Below the pieces are notes generated by a model. That model was given only the letters and a program-made list of their open reading frames with translations. It was not told the origin of the DNA and ran no database searches. A program made the position numbers and the translations under genes. From Bradymonadales bacterium (lineage in GTDB: Bacteria > Myxococcota_A > Bradymonadia > JAFGEP01): a DNA stretch of 64,000 nucleotides. Positions 63,969 through 64,000 of this stretch are shown piece after piece; the first letter of the stretch is position 1, and each line of letters begins with the position of its first letter. Where the stretch lies: positions 40,091 through 104,090 of the forward strand of contig JAFGEP010000096.1 of NCBI GenBank assembly GCA_016931535.1, written 5' to 3'.

Positions 63969-64000
63969 GCTGCTCGCTGTCGGGTGTCAGCTGTCGGCTG
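63969..64000. repeat. 32-bp direct repeat, copy 2 (reaches window end)
   Basis: Identical to 63772-63803 over 32 bases; it may continue past the window. It follows another non-coding segment, so an array or an element edge cannot be excluded. Confidence 0.75.

Larger units (their letters stand above)
63668..64000. other. Terminal non-coding segment
   Basis: About 333 bp with no credible gene; a minus-strand open frame at 63687-63926 has no ribosome site or recognisable pattern. It contains the two copies of a 32-bp direct repeat, the second of which reaches the last base of the window. Confidence 0.4.

Overview
The window is about 64 kb of high-GC bacterial DNA with dense, mostly Gram-negative content: type IV pilus machinery, lipoproteins with clear lipoboxes, outer-membrane barrels, PEGA-domain Ser/Thr kinase, FHA proteins, CsrA, FtsH and an imuA-imuB-dnaE2 mutasome. 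Pilin style, kinase/FHA/PEGA content and a CTGAAC-N4-GTTC type SOS box together suggest a Myxococcota-like ('deltaproteobacterial') organism. That placement is inference; no rRNA, tRNA or other marker gene is present to settle it. I found no transposase, integrase, CRISPR array or prophage head/lysis genes.

Region 1 (1-15.4 kb, + strand) is the distal half of an extracellular contractile injection system (eCIS, phage-tail-like). In order it holds a giant Ala/Arg/Pro-rich protein in the tape-measure position, CIS tube/LysM-type protein, gpD-like hub, a 62-aa zinc ribbon, gp25 wedge, baseplate J, a PASTA-P2 gpI fusion with an Arg-rich tail, a large baseplate/fibre-like protein, and two zinc-ribbon/FHA proteins, one of them membrane-anchored with a periplasmic domain. 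Sheath, tube, ATPase and a PAAR or gp5 spike are not in view. csrA follows behind a terminator.

Region 2 (15.9-33.5 kb) is housekeeping and envelope: GH57 glucan-branching-type enzyme with DUF4912 (translationally coupled), a START-like protein, a PEGA-domain kinase with a degenerate catalytic loop, FtsH, CvpA-like protein, a MetRS carrying a C-terminal B3/B4 domain, an M19 dipeptidase, a ManA-type isomerase, two exported proteins and two beta-barrel-like proteins.

Region 3 (33.5-54 kb, all - strand) is type IV pilus and glycan biology. pilB-pilT-pilC-pilS-pilR-pilin are followed by a second pilin with a sigma-54-type promoter and a strong terminator, then a third pilin that leads a tightly overlapping ten-gene operon. 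That operon encodes a TPR-like protein, NAD epimerase, two DegT-family sugar aminotransferases, an ABC-2 exporter pair, a membrane protein, a DUF2723 protein and a PMT/TPR membrane protein. The arrangement suggests glycan assembly or transfer linked to the pilus or cell surface.

Region 4 (54-60 kb, + strand) is the SOS mutasome imuA-imuB-dnaE2 under a LexA-type box. ImuB has a linker built from tandem copies of a palindromic repeat that also occurs near 18.4 kb. Region 5 (60-64 kb) holds a polytopic membrane protein, a VapBC toxin-antitoxin pair with a well-formed promoter, a lipoprotein with one CxxCH motif, and a 333-bp tail with a 32-bp direct repeat.
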